A stretch of 64,000 bases of DNA from the NCBI RefSeq assembly GCF_901709675.1, contig NC_051087.1:15447067-15511066 (forward strand). Direction: 5' to 3'. The DNA comes from Syngnathus acus (lineage: Eukaryota; Chordata; Actinopteri; Syngnathiformes; Syngnathidae). The first letter of the stretch is position 1. Every line of letters starts with the position of its first letter. The translations under genes were made by a program, and so were the position numbers. Of this stretch, positions 47,365 to 59,133 are shown in pieces. Below the pieces are notes generated by a model. The model searched no databases and had not been told where the DNA came from. It was given only the letters and a program-made list of their open reading frames with translations.

Positions 47365-47601
47365 GACATGTCTTTTTAGAATCATCAGCTTTTACTTTGG
47401 CATTTTGGAGGTACTCGCATTTACTCTAATGGAGTGTGACCTTGATGTTTTGGTTTGCCCTCAGTTAGATTACTCATTTAACCTCTCCTTAACAAGCTCA
47501 TGCACGAACAGTTTGAGGAAAGAAGACCAGCTCTTATTCCGATTTTTGAGTAGTGGGACGTGACACATTATGGAATACATATGAAAGAATATCTTAGTGC
47601 T

Positions 47602-47997
47602 TTATATGTACATAAATTCAATTTATTTGGTCCAAATAATAACAGCTATAGGGATTTGTCTTTTAACATAGTTTTAGTGTTGAAATATTTTGGTATTATA
47701 TAAGACATCCTGAGCAGCACAGTGATTCACTTAGCACTGTTACTGTCTTAATTTGAGGTGACACTACTGGACAGCTGTTTTTTAATTTAATAGCAGCTAT
47801 TTATATGTACATAAATTCAATTGATTTGGTCCAAATAAAAAAAGTTATTGGGATTTGTCTTTTAACATAGTTTTAGTATTGAAATATTTTAGTATTATAT
47901 AAGATATCCAAGGCAGCACAGTGATTCACTTAGCACTGTTACTGTCTTAATTTGAAGTGACATTACTGGACAGCTATTTTTTAATTTAATAGCAGCT
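47602..47997. repeat. tandem duplication of a 198-bp unit
   Basis: 47602-47799 and 47800-47997 share tatatgtacataaattcaat and the rest with about 12 differences. A fragment (ctgtcttttaacatagttct) recurs at 48275. Origin unknown. Confidence 0.9.
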
Positions 47998-48011
47998 GTC
48001 CAGTGGAGAGT

Positions 48012-48135
48012 ATACTATATATATATATATATATACACGTATATATATATATATATATATATATACTGTATATAATGTTTGTATATATATATATATATAA
48101 TGTGTGTATATATACGGCCATTGTGTGTGTGTGTA
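48012..48135. repeat. (AT)n microsatellite
   Basis: tatatata runs with tgtg interruptions. Confidence 0.9.
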
Positions 48136-48955
48136 TATCAGGGATTGCGCATACTTGGGTTTTTGTTTCTGTTTATATGACCTTTAAGTACCTGAATACT
48201 GCCAATATTCGTGTTTTAAAATGGTTATTGACTGCATCTGCATGTACACGTAGTCATGGTAACTAAAGCGATACATGACTGTCTTTTAACATAGTTCTAC
48301 TGTTGAGGGGGATTGAGTGATAGGAGTGAAAAGGATTGTGTTGCTCAATTGATTAAAGAAGATCATCCCCTTTAAAACACTCTAAATTCAGATCACCCTA
48401 AATAATACTGTATTTAGTGGTTGTAATTTTTTGTTCTTGGCGCATTTTGACAGGTGCATGTTGCTTTTCAAGTTACATTTACTGTATTAATATGACCATT
48501 AAAACATTTTTTTCAGACTCTCGTTAACTCATTTCATTATAATATACTATCTTAACCAGGGCTGTGGACTCGGACTCGGGGACTCGGACACGGTCGGACT
48601 CGGTCATTTTTGCCGGACTCGGACTCGGTGCTGATTTTGACCGAGTCCACCGAGTCCGACAATAAAAAAAATACGTTCAATTTTATTTTCATCATGCTGC
48701 TGAGAATGCGCGTAGGAATACTGTCCACAGCCCTGCTTACGATCAAGTTTGAAAAAGAACTTGACAGCATTGAGCGCCGCCGGCGTTTGTCGGCCGCCAC
48801 CTCGCCAACCGGTCAAACGCGCATGAGCGTGAGGGGAAATCCCGCAAAGGAGGAGGGACAAACAGAGCGATTGGTTTTGCTGGCTTTTTAATGAATGGCG
48901 ACGGTGACTACGGGGGCCCATTCGGTCCAGAAAAGCTGACAAGACGCTTGCCAAA

Positions 48956-49555
48956 ATGGCAAGGAAAAAATGCACAGCTAAACGAATATATGACGATGAA
49001 CACAGGACGTTTTTAACAGAGTTAAAGTTGTTTTTTGTTGAACGCTATGGCAAGCCATTCTGCTTGATATGTCGGACGTCATTGGCGCATATAAAAGCTT
49101 CAAATGGTCAGCGCCACTTCAGCTCACTTTATGCCAATATATATATATTTTTTTTTTTTTTAAACGTTTATTTCGAACATTAAAGAAATACAGGAAAAAA
49201 AATAAAAATACAGAAAAATTATAACTCCATAGTACTATAGAACATAAAAGAAAGAAAAAAAGATATTGCATTATAATTTTCCTTTATCGTAAAATCATAT
49301 TTGTTCAAAAAGGGAGTAGAAGGACGCCGAAGCTTATCTGACTCTACCCCATGTAACTACATGTTTCTATTTGAATAAGATAAAGAATATCGATAAGGAC
49401 TTTGCAAAAGGGACTGAATTTCGCAAGCACAAGTTTGGAGACTTTGAAAAGTCAGGCAGAAAAATAGGTACAGTTTTTCAAAAAAATTACGAAGCACTCA
49501 GAGACTGTCACACTTGCATTGTTTCAACTGGCTTGGAACATTGCACGGGCTAAAA
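48956..49555 (+). pseudogene. hAT transposase fragment split by a polyA insertion
   Basis: Second copy of the fragment at 32334: MARKKCTAKRIYDDEHRTF, FFVERYGKPFCLICRTSLAH, QRHFSSLYANI, then the insert, then DKDFAKGTEFRKHKF to the same stop. The finger's HANID has become YANI. The flanking DNA shows it was captured with part of its hAT into another hAT family. Confidence 0.8.
49141..49386 (-). mobile_element. short polyadenylated retro-insert
   Basis: About 245 bp with a T-run on the plus strand (polyA on its own strand), preceded by an AATAAA signal (cgaaataaacg). The target aatat is duplicated at its edges (49135-49139 and 49387). Probably the 3' end of a 5'-truncated LINE; family not identified. 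Confidence 0.65.
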
Positions 49556-50244
49556 AGCCATACAATGAAGTGGAGTTTGTTAAAACAAGCCTCAGTGACG
49601 TTATTGAATTTTATTTTCATCATGCTGCTGAGAATGCGCGTAGGAATACTGTCCACAGCCCTGCTTGCTTGTTATGAAGACAAATTTAGTTGTTGCGTGC
49701 GCGCCCGCGCCTGCCTGCCTGCGTGCGTGCACGTACAAGACCCACAATGCCCCGCGCGCAGCCAAGATGGAAGAACCCGGGAGCAGCGAGAGAACAATGT
49801 TTTGCCTCTAGATTTGGGGGGGAAACGGAGCGTAAGTTACGATCAATGCGGCCACGTTGAGTTGCACTTAGGCTAATGTTTACATTTTGTACCAATGTCA
49901 AGGACGATTACGTCACCCAGCTTATATCATTGATGTGTTTCGATAGTTGTGGGGTCGTCACTAATTATTTGTGTTTAGATAAATGTCTGAGCTATAATGG
50001 TGTAATTAATGATTAAAACTTGAAAGTATCTGTTTATTGTATTCGTTTATATGTTTAATAAAGACAAAGCCATCACAAAACTGTTGTCATTATTTAGATT
50101 TTGATCTAAATTAGCCTTGAATAAAGACTAAGCAGTCACATGAATTAACAGAAAAAATGGACAGCCGGACTCGGACTCGAGGTCAAGAGGCCGGACTCGG
50201 ACTCGGTGCAAAAATCCGACCGAGTCCACAGCCCTAATCTTAAC

Positions 50245-50639
50245 CTACATCTTGGGACAATCTTTGTTTCTAATCCACTGGATTGTTGAGGGATGATTGG
50301 TCATTTTTCGAGGCTCTTAAATCAGCTGCTAAACTACTTAGCCATCTAAGGAGACACCTCACCCAATTCTTCGTTTGTCCTTTCCTCTGTTTCCCTTTTC
50401 ACATCCATTTTCCATGTTCTCTCGTCTTCATTCTTAAACATGAGAGAACAAACAGCATAACATTCAAACCTCGTAAATATTTTATATGTTTTTGAGGTAG
50501 AACTACTGTCTCTCATACACTGAATACAGAAGCATACTGAAGCAGAGTGTAGAAGGAATGTTAATCTTACAATGAGAAATGTGCTGCATTTAAAAAGAAA
50601 TAAATTCATCTAAGTATTTTTATATTTTAGTTTGTGGAC
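50245..50639. other. intron, nothing recognised
   Basis: No repeat ends or coding motifs. Confidence 0.5.
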
Positions 50640-51185
50640 ACTGTTCATAGTCTCAGGTTACATCCATCTGAGTACCAAAGCTGAGGCCACCTGCCTAACC
50701 AGAGAAGGGCCGTGCTTTGTTGTTCAGTCAACCCAAAACGCATAGATGCCTGCACACTCGGGCTCCAGACCTTTGGAATGCCCTACCGATAGATATCAGA
50801 ACTGCTACCTCAGTAGAAACATTTAAGACGACGAAAGACACATTTTTATGCTATGGCCTTTAATTAACCTGTGTTGGCCGATTCGGCTGGAGTTTGTGTT
50901 CTCTGAATATGGACATCCACTTTTTCTTTGGATTGTTCTACATTATGTGTTCTATGTGCCCTCTCTTCATCCATTGCAGCATGGTCATCCTGGAAGGGGG
51001 ATCCTCCCATGTGTGGTCTCTTCTCAAGGTTTCTCATTTTCCCCAGTAGAGTTTTTTGGGGGTTTTCCTTGCCCTCCTGGGAGTTTATGATCAGGGGATG
51101 TTGAGAATAATTGTCAATTTTTGTACATGTGAAGCCCTTTGAGACTTGTCTGTGATTTAGGGCTATATAAATAAATGACTTGACT
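50640..51185 (+). mobile_element. 5'-truncated L2/CR1-like LINE, 3' end
   Basis: Coding end LWNALPIDIRTATSVETFK (50770-50830), stop at about 50863, then a 3' UTR with cagcatggtcatcctggaag and tgaagccctttgagacttg, ending gggctatataaataaa. The LWNALP motif near the C-terminus is typical of L2/CR1 ORF2. Confidence 0.75.
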
Positions 51186-51189
51186 ACAC

Positions 51190-51737
51190 AGGCTTTGTCA
51201 CTGATTATTCTGAACTCAGCTGTTGTGCTTTTCTGCCTGACTTCTAGCGATGTCAACCAGTTTACAGTTGACCACTTGTTTTCAACCAGCTGTGCTTACT
51301 CTGCAGTGCTCACCTTGCGCATAATGCAAATTAAAAATGAAATTCAATGAAATAAGATATGTTGTTTTTTTGGAGTTTATTTACCATTGCCATACCAAAG
51401 CCATTGCTACTATATTGAAATATCGTGTTGAAATTGCCTTTATCAGATTCTAAGAGAGCGATAAATGTATCTGTACGGATATGTCAAATTGTCAGGCCTT
51501 ATATCAATGCATATTGTATCGGTCAAAAAACATATCGTTACACCCCTAGTATTTACCCCAGCTTTGCAAAATGAAAAGTACTGCGCAAGTGCGCACTGCT
51601 CACGCAGTCTCTGTGCACAAGAAACTCTATGCTGCACACAAAATAAAATTCAGCATAAACTGATTGATTAATATCTAATGTTAGATGTAATATAATATAA
51701 TTAAGTGGACGAATGATTTTCTTTCTGTGCCTTTTTG
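51190..51737. other. intron, nothing recognised
   Basis: Around 51430-51550 tgtatcggtcaaaaaacata-type sequence may be a degraded hAT end. Otherwise none. Confidence 0.45.
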
Positions 51738-52683
51738 AAGTTGAAGTTGAGCAGATTGTCCAACTCCTCCAGGATGGCACATCCATGCGTGCTGTTGCAA
51801 GAAGATTTGATGTGTCTCCCAGTACAATCTCCAGAGCATGGAGGAGATTCCAGGAGGCAGGCAGTTACTCTAGGAGAGCTGGACAGGGCCGTAGACGGTC
51901 CTCATCCCATCAGCAGGACCGATATCTGCTGCTTTGTGCAAGGAGAAACAGGTTGAGCACTGCCGAGCCCTGCAGAATGACCTCCAGCAGGCTACTGGTG
52001 TGAATGTCTCTTTCCAAACAGTCAGAAACAGACTTCACGAGGGTGGCCTCAAAGCACGGCGTCCTGTAGTGTACCCTGTGCTCACTGCTCAGCACCGTGG
52101 AGCTCGATTGGCATTTGCCATAGAACACCGGAATTGGCAAGTCCGCCGCTGGCGCCCTGTGCTTTTCACAGCTGAGAGCGGGTTTACCCTGAGCACCTGT
52201 GATAGACGTGAAAGGGTCGGTGGTGGGTCAGTGATGGTCTGGGGAGGCATTTCCATGGAGGGACGAACAGACCTCTACAGGCTAAAGAACGGCAGTCTGA
52301 CTGCCATTAGGTATCGGGATAAAATCCTTGCACCCATGGTCAGACCCTACGCTGGTGCAGTAGGTCCTGGGTTCCTCCTGATCCACGACAATGCCCGGCC
52401 TCATGTGACAGGAGTATGCAGACAGTATCTGGAGGATGAAGGAATTGACACAATTGAATGGCCCTCGCGATCACCTGATCTAAACCCGATAGAACACCTC
52501 TAAGACATAATGTTTCAGTCCATCAGACAGCGCCAGGTTGCTCCTCAGACTTTACAGGAGCTCACTGATGCCCTTAGACAGATCTGGGAGGACATCCCAC
52601 AAGACACCATCCGTCGTCTCATTAGGAGCATGCCGCGTCGTCAAGCATGCATACAAGCATGTGGGGGCCACACAAGATATTGA
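51738..52683 (+). pseudogene. Tc1-like transposase, copy 2 (first catalytic Asp lost)
   Basis: [20 protein letters not shown] onward. A one-base deletion near 51964 shifts the frame. FTAES replaces FTDES at 52171-52173, losing the first catalytic Asp. A deletion removes about 20 residues before [18 protein letters not shown] keeps the second Asp (52387-52389), and LNPIEHL is followed by TAA where TGG is expected. The C-terminus continues to GGHTRY at 52680. Inactive, but damaged at different sites from copy 1. Confidence 0.9.
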
Positions 52684-52930
52684 AAATAATTTTGAGTTGC
52701 AGAAATTGAATTTAGGCAAAATGGACGAGCCTGCCACATCATTTTTTCACTTTGATTTTTGGGGTGTCTATATACTGAGCCCTCTGTAGGCTTAAAACTT
52801 TTATTTCCATCAAAACATTTTGTTCCTGAGACATTAAACTGTCCATATCAATATAGATATCCAACATTTTTGTTGTCACCATTGAAATCTGATGTATTTT
52901 CAAAGTGTTCCTTTAATTTTTGTATAAGAG
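51738..52930 (+). mobile_element. Tc1-like transposon, copy 2, left end lost
   Basis: Starts abruptly inside the transposase gene (gttgagcagattgtccaact) and ends in the family's right TIR (aaagtgttcctttaattttt), degraded at the tip. It retains the empty target of the element nested in copy 1. Confidence 0.9.
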
Positions 52931-53527
52931 TTATATTGTGTATATCAAGCTCAATTGCAATTGCAATTACAGGGCCTCTTTTAAAATATCTTGGAGTATA
53001 TACTGTTCTAATTAAAAAAAACTGTATAGCCAAGATAAAATGTGTGGGGTTTGTTTTTTTGTGGGGGGGGGGGGCACTCAGAAGTAGTCCTGCCCAGGGA
53101 GTAATTCAGTGGAGAATAGCCACTGGCTGATCAAAGAGATCATCGTTTCCTCAGGAGAGTTGTGTTCTTCTTGTGTGACTTGTGTGACTTGCTTTCTAGT
53201 TAAAATGACCGTTATAAATATTTCTCCATTTCAACAAATGTTAGTGTTAAGTGAAGGAAAGATGGTTGAGCAATGTTTGGCAGGGAAAACCCTACATAAT
53301 GCATTGCATGCATGCTCACAAAGAGTTGTGTCTCTCTTGAATGTTTTAGTAATGGTGTCTGCTGTCTTTGTCCATGATAAACCTTTGTACGCCACAATAG
53401 TGAAGAAGCAAACAGAAAAATCATGGCTCAAAACAACCTTTTTCCTCTATTTTGCTGCCATGAGATCTTGAAGGTGGACCAAAGACTCTGCAAGACTACT
53501 TAACAGCGGAACAGTCATGAATAGTGT
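52931..53527. other. intron, nothing recognised
   Basis: A G-run of 10 lies at about 53065. A 120-codon ORF here (53109-53471) has no recognisable features. Confidence 0.5.
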
Positions 53528-53740
53528 TGTCAAAAGAACTGATAATTTCGGTACCAATTCGGTACAAACATGCAAAAAAAAATGTCTTTCATAACAATGG
53601 CTTCAGCAAGTGGGAGTGGAAGTCCAACACGCCAGCTTGTTGAGAAGCCAGGTCGCTCAAAGAGTCTTGTATGGAAACATTTTGCATTTGAGGCGGGTGC
53701 AGCTGGAGTAGCGCAACGGCAGGGGGGCGGGGGCTGTTGG
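53528..53740 (+). pseudogene. hAT N-terminal fragment with BED-finger start
   Basis: agtgttgtcaaaagaactga, then tttcggtaccaattcggtac, resembles a hAT terminus. From ATG 53597 the frame reads MASASGSGSPTRQL, then KPGRSKSLVWKHFAFEAG; the VWKHF motif is the aromatic start of a BED finger. The rest is missing. Confidence 0.6.
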
Positions 53741-53978
53741 TGACAGTGCTGTAGTGGGCAGCGGCAGTCAAAAAACTAAATCCTGGAAAATTTTGAAATT
53801 CCCCCTAGAAATTTTCTTAGGTCTCAGATGTAGGACATGTCTGGGAAAAAGAGGACGTCTGGTCACCCTAAACTGGAGCAATAATCGATTCGAACAAGCC
53901 AACGTGCAAAAAATGCTTGATAGGTTTGAGGCTTGAGAGGCTCCATGCCACTGCTGCTCTTTTTTATTTAATATATAC

Positions 53979-54045
53979 AGTAATCCCTTGCTATATCGCG
54001 GTTCATTTATCGCAGCTTCAGTACATCGCTGATTCCCCCCCTAAA
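53979..54045. mobile_element. MITE end fragment (cagtaatcccttgctatatc)
   Basis: The same sequence, inverted, lies inside the TA elements at 120-162 and 16658-16701 (aaaccgcgataaacgaaccg). It is therefore a separate repeat that those elements absorbed. Confidence 0.6.
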
Positions 54046-54055
54046 GAAATACAAA

Positions 54056-56745
54056 ATCCATCCATCCATCCATTTTCTTCCGCTTATCCAGGGTCGGGTC
54101 GCAGGGGCAGCAGCTTTAGGAGGGACTCCCAGACTTCCCTCTCCCCAGCCACTTCATCCAGCTCATCCCGGGGGATCCCAAGGTGTTCCCAGGCCAGCTG
54201 AGAGATAGTATAGTCTCTCCAGCGCGTCCTGGGTCGTCCACGGGGTCACCTACCGGTGGGACATGCCCGGAACAACTCCCCAGGGAGGCGTCCAGGAGGC
54301 ATCCTTATGAGAAGCCTGAGCCACCTCATCTGGCTCCTCTCAACGTGGAGGTGCAGCGGCTCTACTCCGAGTCTCTCCCGGATGACCGAGCTTCTCACCT
54401 TATCTCTAAGGGAGAGCCCGGACACCCTGCGGAGGAAACTCATTTCGGCCGCTTGTATCCGGGACCTCGTTCTTTCGGTCACGACCCATAGCTCGTGACC
54501 ATAGGTGAGGGTAGGAGTGTAGATCGACCGGTAAATTGAGAGCTTTGCCTTTTGGCTCAGCTCTCTCTTCACCACGACGGACCGGAACAGAGTCCGCATT
54601 ACTGCTGACGCCGATCCGCCAGTCGATCCCGCGCTCCATCCTGCCCTCACTCGTGAACAAGACCCCAAGATACTCGAACTCCTCCACTTGGGGCAGGATC
54701 TCATCCCCGATCCGGAGAGGGCATTCCACCCTTTTCCGACCGACGACCATGGCCTCGGATTTGGAGGTGCTGACCCTCCTCCCGACCGCTTCACATTCGG
54801 CTGCAAACCACTCCAGTGAGAGCTAGAGATCACGACTTGAAGAAGCCAACAGCACCACGTCGCCTGCAAAAAGCAGAGACGCGATGCTGAGGTCCCCAAA
54901 CCGGACACCCTCAATGCCTTGGCTGCGCCTAGAAATACTGTCCATAAAAGTTATGAACAGAATCAGTGACAAAGGGCAGCCTTGGCGGAGTCCAACCCTC
55001 ACTGGGAACGAATCCGACTTACTGCCGGAAATGCAGACCAAACTCTGGCATCGGTGATACAGGGACTGAACCGCCCTTATCAGTTGGCTCGGCACCCCGT
55101 ACTCCCGAAGCACCCTCCACAGAACTTCTCGAGGGACACGGTCGAACGCCTTCTCTAAATCCACAAAACACATGTGGACTGGTTGAGTGAACTCCCATGC
55201 CTCCTCGAGGATCCTCCCGAGGGTGTAGAGCTGGTCCACTGTTCCACGGCCAGGACGAAAGCCACACTGCTCCTCCTGAATCCTTGGTTCGACCTCCCGA
55301 CGGACCCTCCTCTCCAGCACCCCTGAATAGACCTTACCAGGGAGGCTGAGGAGTGTGATTCCCCTGTAATTGGAACACACCCTCCGGTCCCCCTTCTTAA
55401 AGAGGGGAACCACCACCCCAGTCTGCCAATCCAGAGGTACCGTCCCCGATGTCCACGCAATTATTTAGAGGCATGTCAGCCATGACAGCCCCACAACATC
55501 CAGAGCCTTTAAAAACTCCGGGCGGATCTCATCCACCCCTATGGCCTTCCCCCCGAGGAGTTTTTTAACTACCTCAGTGACTTCGACCCCAGAGATTGGA
55601 GAGTCCGCCTCAGAGTCTCCAGGCCCTGCTTCCACAATGGAAGGCGTATCAGTGGAATTGAGGAGGTCTTCAAAGTACTCTGCCCACCGACTCACGACGT
55701 CCCGAGTCGAGGTCAGCAGCACATCATCTCTACTGTAAACAGTGTTGACGGTGCACTGCTTCCCCTTCCTGAGACGCCGAATGGTGGACTAGAATTTCCT
55801 CGAAGCCGTCCGGAAGTCATTCTCCATGGCCTCGCCAAACTCCTCCCACGCCCGGGTTTTTGCCTCAGCAACCGCCGAAGCCGCGTTCCGCTAGGCCATC
55901 CGGTACCTGTCGGCTGCCTCCGGAGTCCCGCAGGCCAAAACGGCCCGATAGGACTCCTTCTTCAGCTTGACGGCATCCCTTACCGCCGGTGTCCACCAGC
56001 GGGTTCGGGGATTGACGCCACGACAGGCACCAACGACCTTACGGCCACAGCTCCGGTCGGCCGCCTCAACATGTTCCACTCGGACTCAATGTCCCCCGCC
56101 TCCTCCGGGACGTGGGAAAAGCTCTGCCGGAGGTGGGAGTTTAAGCTCTTCCTGAGAAGGGATTCTGCCTGACATTCCCAGCAGACCCTCACAGTACCTT
56201 TGGGCCTGCCAGGTTGGACCGGCATCTTCCCCCACCATCGGAGCCAACCCACCACCAGGTGGTGATCAGTTGACAGCTCCGCCCCTCTTTTCACCCGAGT
56301 GTCCAAAACATGGGGCCGCAAATCCGATAACACGACTACAAAGTCGATCATCGAACTGCGGCCTAGGGTGTCTTGGTGCCAAGTGCACACATGGGCACCC
56401 TTATGTTTGAAAATGGTGTTCATTATTGACAATCCGTGTCGAGCACAGGTCCAACAATACAACACCGCTCGGGTTCAGATCGGGGGGGCCGTTCCTCCCA
56501 ATCACACCCTTCCAGGTCTCACCGTGATTACCCACTTGAGCATTGAAGTCACCTAGTAGAACGATGGAGTCCCCAGAAGGAGCGCTTTCCAGCACTTCTT
56601 CCAAGGACTCCAAAAAGGGTGGGTACTCTGAGCTGCTGTTTGGTGCATAGACACAAACAACAGTCAGGACCCATCCCCCCACCTGAAGGTAGAGGGAGGC
56701 TACCCTCTCGTTCACCGGGGTGTACCCCAATGAACACCAAATTTA
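54056..56745 (-). mobile_element. RTE-like LINE, copy 2, with GATG tail
   Basis: Minus strand, 3' end gataagcggaagaaaatgg plus atgg repeats at 54056-54074, 5' end truncated in the endonuclease at about 56745. Longer and better preserved than copy 1. Confidence 0.85.
54246..56730 (-). pseudogene. RTE-like LINE ORF: endonuclease and RT, several breaks
   Basis: In order: [39 protein letters not shown] (GDFN intact), HMCTWHQD-like HVCTWHQDTLGRSSMIDFVV, ELSTDHHLVVGWLRWW, then VTEVVKKLLGGKAIGVDEIR (RT start), VVPLFKKGDRRVCSNYRG, QCGFRPGRGTVDQLYTLGR, motif A FVDLEKAFDRVPREVLW, motif B-like GLRQGCPLSLILF, and motif C FAGDVVLLAS at about 54858-54880 with Gly for the first Asp. A stop follows ASSSRDL at 54823, and the C-terminal YLGVLFTSEGRMERG and YGHELWVVTER occur in other frames. 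At least three frame breaks and stops. Confidence 0.82.
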
Positions 56746-57099
56746 AATTTTATACAGAAAATTATTACATCTGAAACAAATGATAACAATATATTCGAGA
56801 GAAAAAGCATGTTATTTTGCCTCATTCAAATCATTCAAAAACTATCTATCACATCTTAATATCTGAACATTTAAATACGTAAACTAAAATGCAATCACGT
56901 TTGTAAATGAATGGCTTCTAGGTTTTGAAATGTAAATAAACCAATCTACTGTGATAAAACAACAACATTGCAATAACTGCATTAACCATCAAAGTGAAGT
57001 CTAACTGTAATTGTAGTCTTGAAACAAAGCTGAATAAGGAAAAACATTGCAATAAAATAATGCAAACTGCTACCGCTATTGTTGGGGAACCTGAGGACT
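56746..57099. other. intron, nothing recognised
   Basis: AT-rich, no feature. Confidence 0.5.
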
Positions 57100-57107
57100 G
57101 TATAGGG

Positions 57108-58243
57108 CAGGGGTCACCAACCTTTCTTAAACCGAGAGCTACTTCCTGGGTACTGATTAAGGCAAAAAGCTACCAGTTTGACACACACTTCTGAAATAGC
57201 CAATTTGCTCAATTTGGCTTTCACTGTGTTATTATTGGCATTTCCAGTTCACATGTGTGATTTTAACAAGAATAGCAAAAATACAGTCAAACCTTGGTTT
57301 TGACCACAATCCGTTCCAGAAGGCGGTTCGAGAAGCGAATCGGTCGAATTCCGAATCTATTTTTCCCATTACAAACAATGGAACATTTTTTAATCCATTT
57401 CAAGACAAAAAAACCCCCGCCTTTTTTAAGCATTTTTTCATTTGCGCATATTTGTTCGATCGTGCAACTGCAGCGCACCGCCGAACACGTAACCGTAGCG
57501 CGTCGCCCACCGCTGGTCACATTATTGTGACAGAGCCGTCGCTGAAATTTAGAAAATATTTTTAAAGTCCTGATGTACTTTCCAAAATTTACGTGGACCT
57601 AAGTGCACAGGGAGCTTAATTTTGTCCGATCGCGCAACTGCAGCGCACCGCCGGCCGCGCAACTGCACCGCGCTGGTCGCATTATTGTGACAGAGCCATC
57701 GCTAAAATTGAGAAAATATTTTAAAAGTCCTGATGTACTTTCCAAAATTTAAGTGGACCTCAGTGCGCAGGGAGCTTAATTTGGTCCGATCGCGCAACCG
57801 CAGCGCGCCGGGCGCTCACTGTCGCATTGCTTTAAGAGCGTCTTTGTGTTTTAGGATGGCTTTACTGCTCCCTCTTGCTTTCTTTGGAGGCATGATTAGG
57901 GGTTAATACAAACCTCAAAGTAACGAAAATACAATAACAACGGAGTCAGTCGGCATCCGGGCCGCGCGGTCGTGTTTTCTCGGGTCCTCCCGGCTCATCT
58001 CGCGAGGTTCGACCTCCGAATTTTGTTCGACAACCGAAGCAAAAAAAATCTCGAATTTTTGTTCGAATTCCGATTTGTTCGAGAACCAGGACGTTCGAAA
58101 GCCGATGTTTGCCTGTAAAATAAATAGATGGAGCTCACTGACAAGTGCCGTTATTTGAGCTAATTTTAGAACAGTCCTGCGGGCAACTCATGCGGTCCTC
58201 ACGGGCGACCTGGTGCCCGCGGGCACCGTGTTGGTGACCCCTG
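57108..58243 (-). mobile_element. hAT element with embedded Tigger-like element, copy 2 (inverted)
   Basis: Starts caggggtcaccaaccttt and ends ttggtgacccctg, the inverse of copy 1 at 33706. No 8-bp duplication was readable here. The inner Tigger-like element is at 57284-58115 with TA on both sides and ends cagtcaaaccttggttttga and gatgtttgcctg. Confidence 0.85.
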
Positions 58244-59131
58244 AACTATAACATAAATAGTTCACCGCCACACGGCCCCAAGCACCGGCGTCGACTTCCA
58301 GGCGTGGGGCGGCGTGGACCTATACTATAGGGGGTTGGCCCCTGGGTGTCGGTCAGAACACAGGAGGGAAGACGTGGTTCAGTTTTGATTGCATTACTGA
58401 ATTATTGGCAAAAATTAACAGGCACTGTGGCTCATAGGGGCATACAGGCAAACTGGCAAAAGGGTAACGGCACACGTTTGGTCGTAAGGATGTGAGAGCA
58501 GGTGTGTGTAGTGTACATGGGTGAGTCTTTGGGTGTGTGAATGTGATTCTTGTGTATGTGATTATTGTATGAAGCGTGTGAAGGGTGTGTGGGGTGTGTG
58601 TGTGTGTGTGTGTGTGCGTGTGTGCGTGTGTGCGTGCATGCGCGCGTGCGTGCGCGCGTGCGTGCGTGTGTGCGTGCGTGCGTGTTGTGTCCGCCGTCTG
58701 TTCCCATGTGGCCACAAAGTTCTGGGTGCTGTATCCGTGTTCTGATGGAGCAGATATGTTTATATAAAATAATGAAATAAAGATTTGCACACATATGAAC
58801 ATGAAAACGTATATGAGTTTGTCTAACCTAACAGAATATATACACATTGTTGTTTTACCCACTTCAATACGTACATTTACATTCATAATGGCACTCTGAT
58901 TTAATCAAAGTTCATGGGACCTTGCTACTGAAAGTCATTAACGATGTACACAGTGGCTCACTGATAAAGCATTGGCATTCTGCATCTTTTGTATGCGTCT
59001 GATGAGAACCCTGAGGGCAATAATTGACCATGATGATGGGCCATGAGGGCTTTGATCAAAAATTCCAATCATGCTCTTTAAATTGACCAATCATGATTGG
59101 TCACCGATTGCTTGGCGCATCCCTAGTGTTA
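58244..59131. other. intron with a microsatellite
   Basis: 58262-58325 contains GC-rich sequence like the internal repeat of the TA elements. 58588-58690 is a (TG/CG)n microsatellite. Nothing else recognised. Confidence 0.55.
58588..58690. repeat. (TG)n/(CGTG)n microsatellite
   Basis: tgtgtgtg passing into gcgtgcgtg, about 100 bp. Confidence 0.95.
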
Positions 59132-59133
59132 TA

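Larger units (their letters stand above)
48557..50236 (+). mobile_element. chimeric hAT element containing part of another hAT
   Basis: Same outer ends as 44933-45682 (cagggctgtggactcgg; tccacagccct), duplication atcttaac at 48549-48556 and 50237-50244. In the middle, 48815-49603 is internal sequence of the hAT family at 32053-33188 without its ends. It is flanked by two copies of the 63-bp stretch ttcaattttattttcatcat... (48676 and 49604). Confidence 0.88.

Noticed and set aside
53109-53471. 120-codon ORF
   Set aside because: No domain, homology, splice signal or coding bias that I could recognise.
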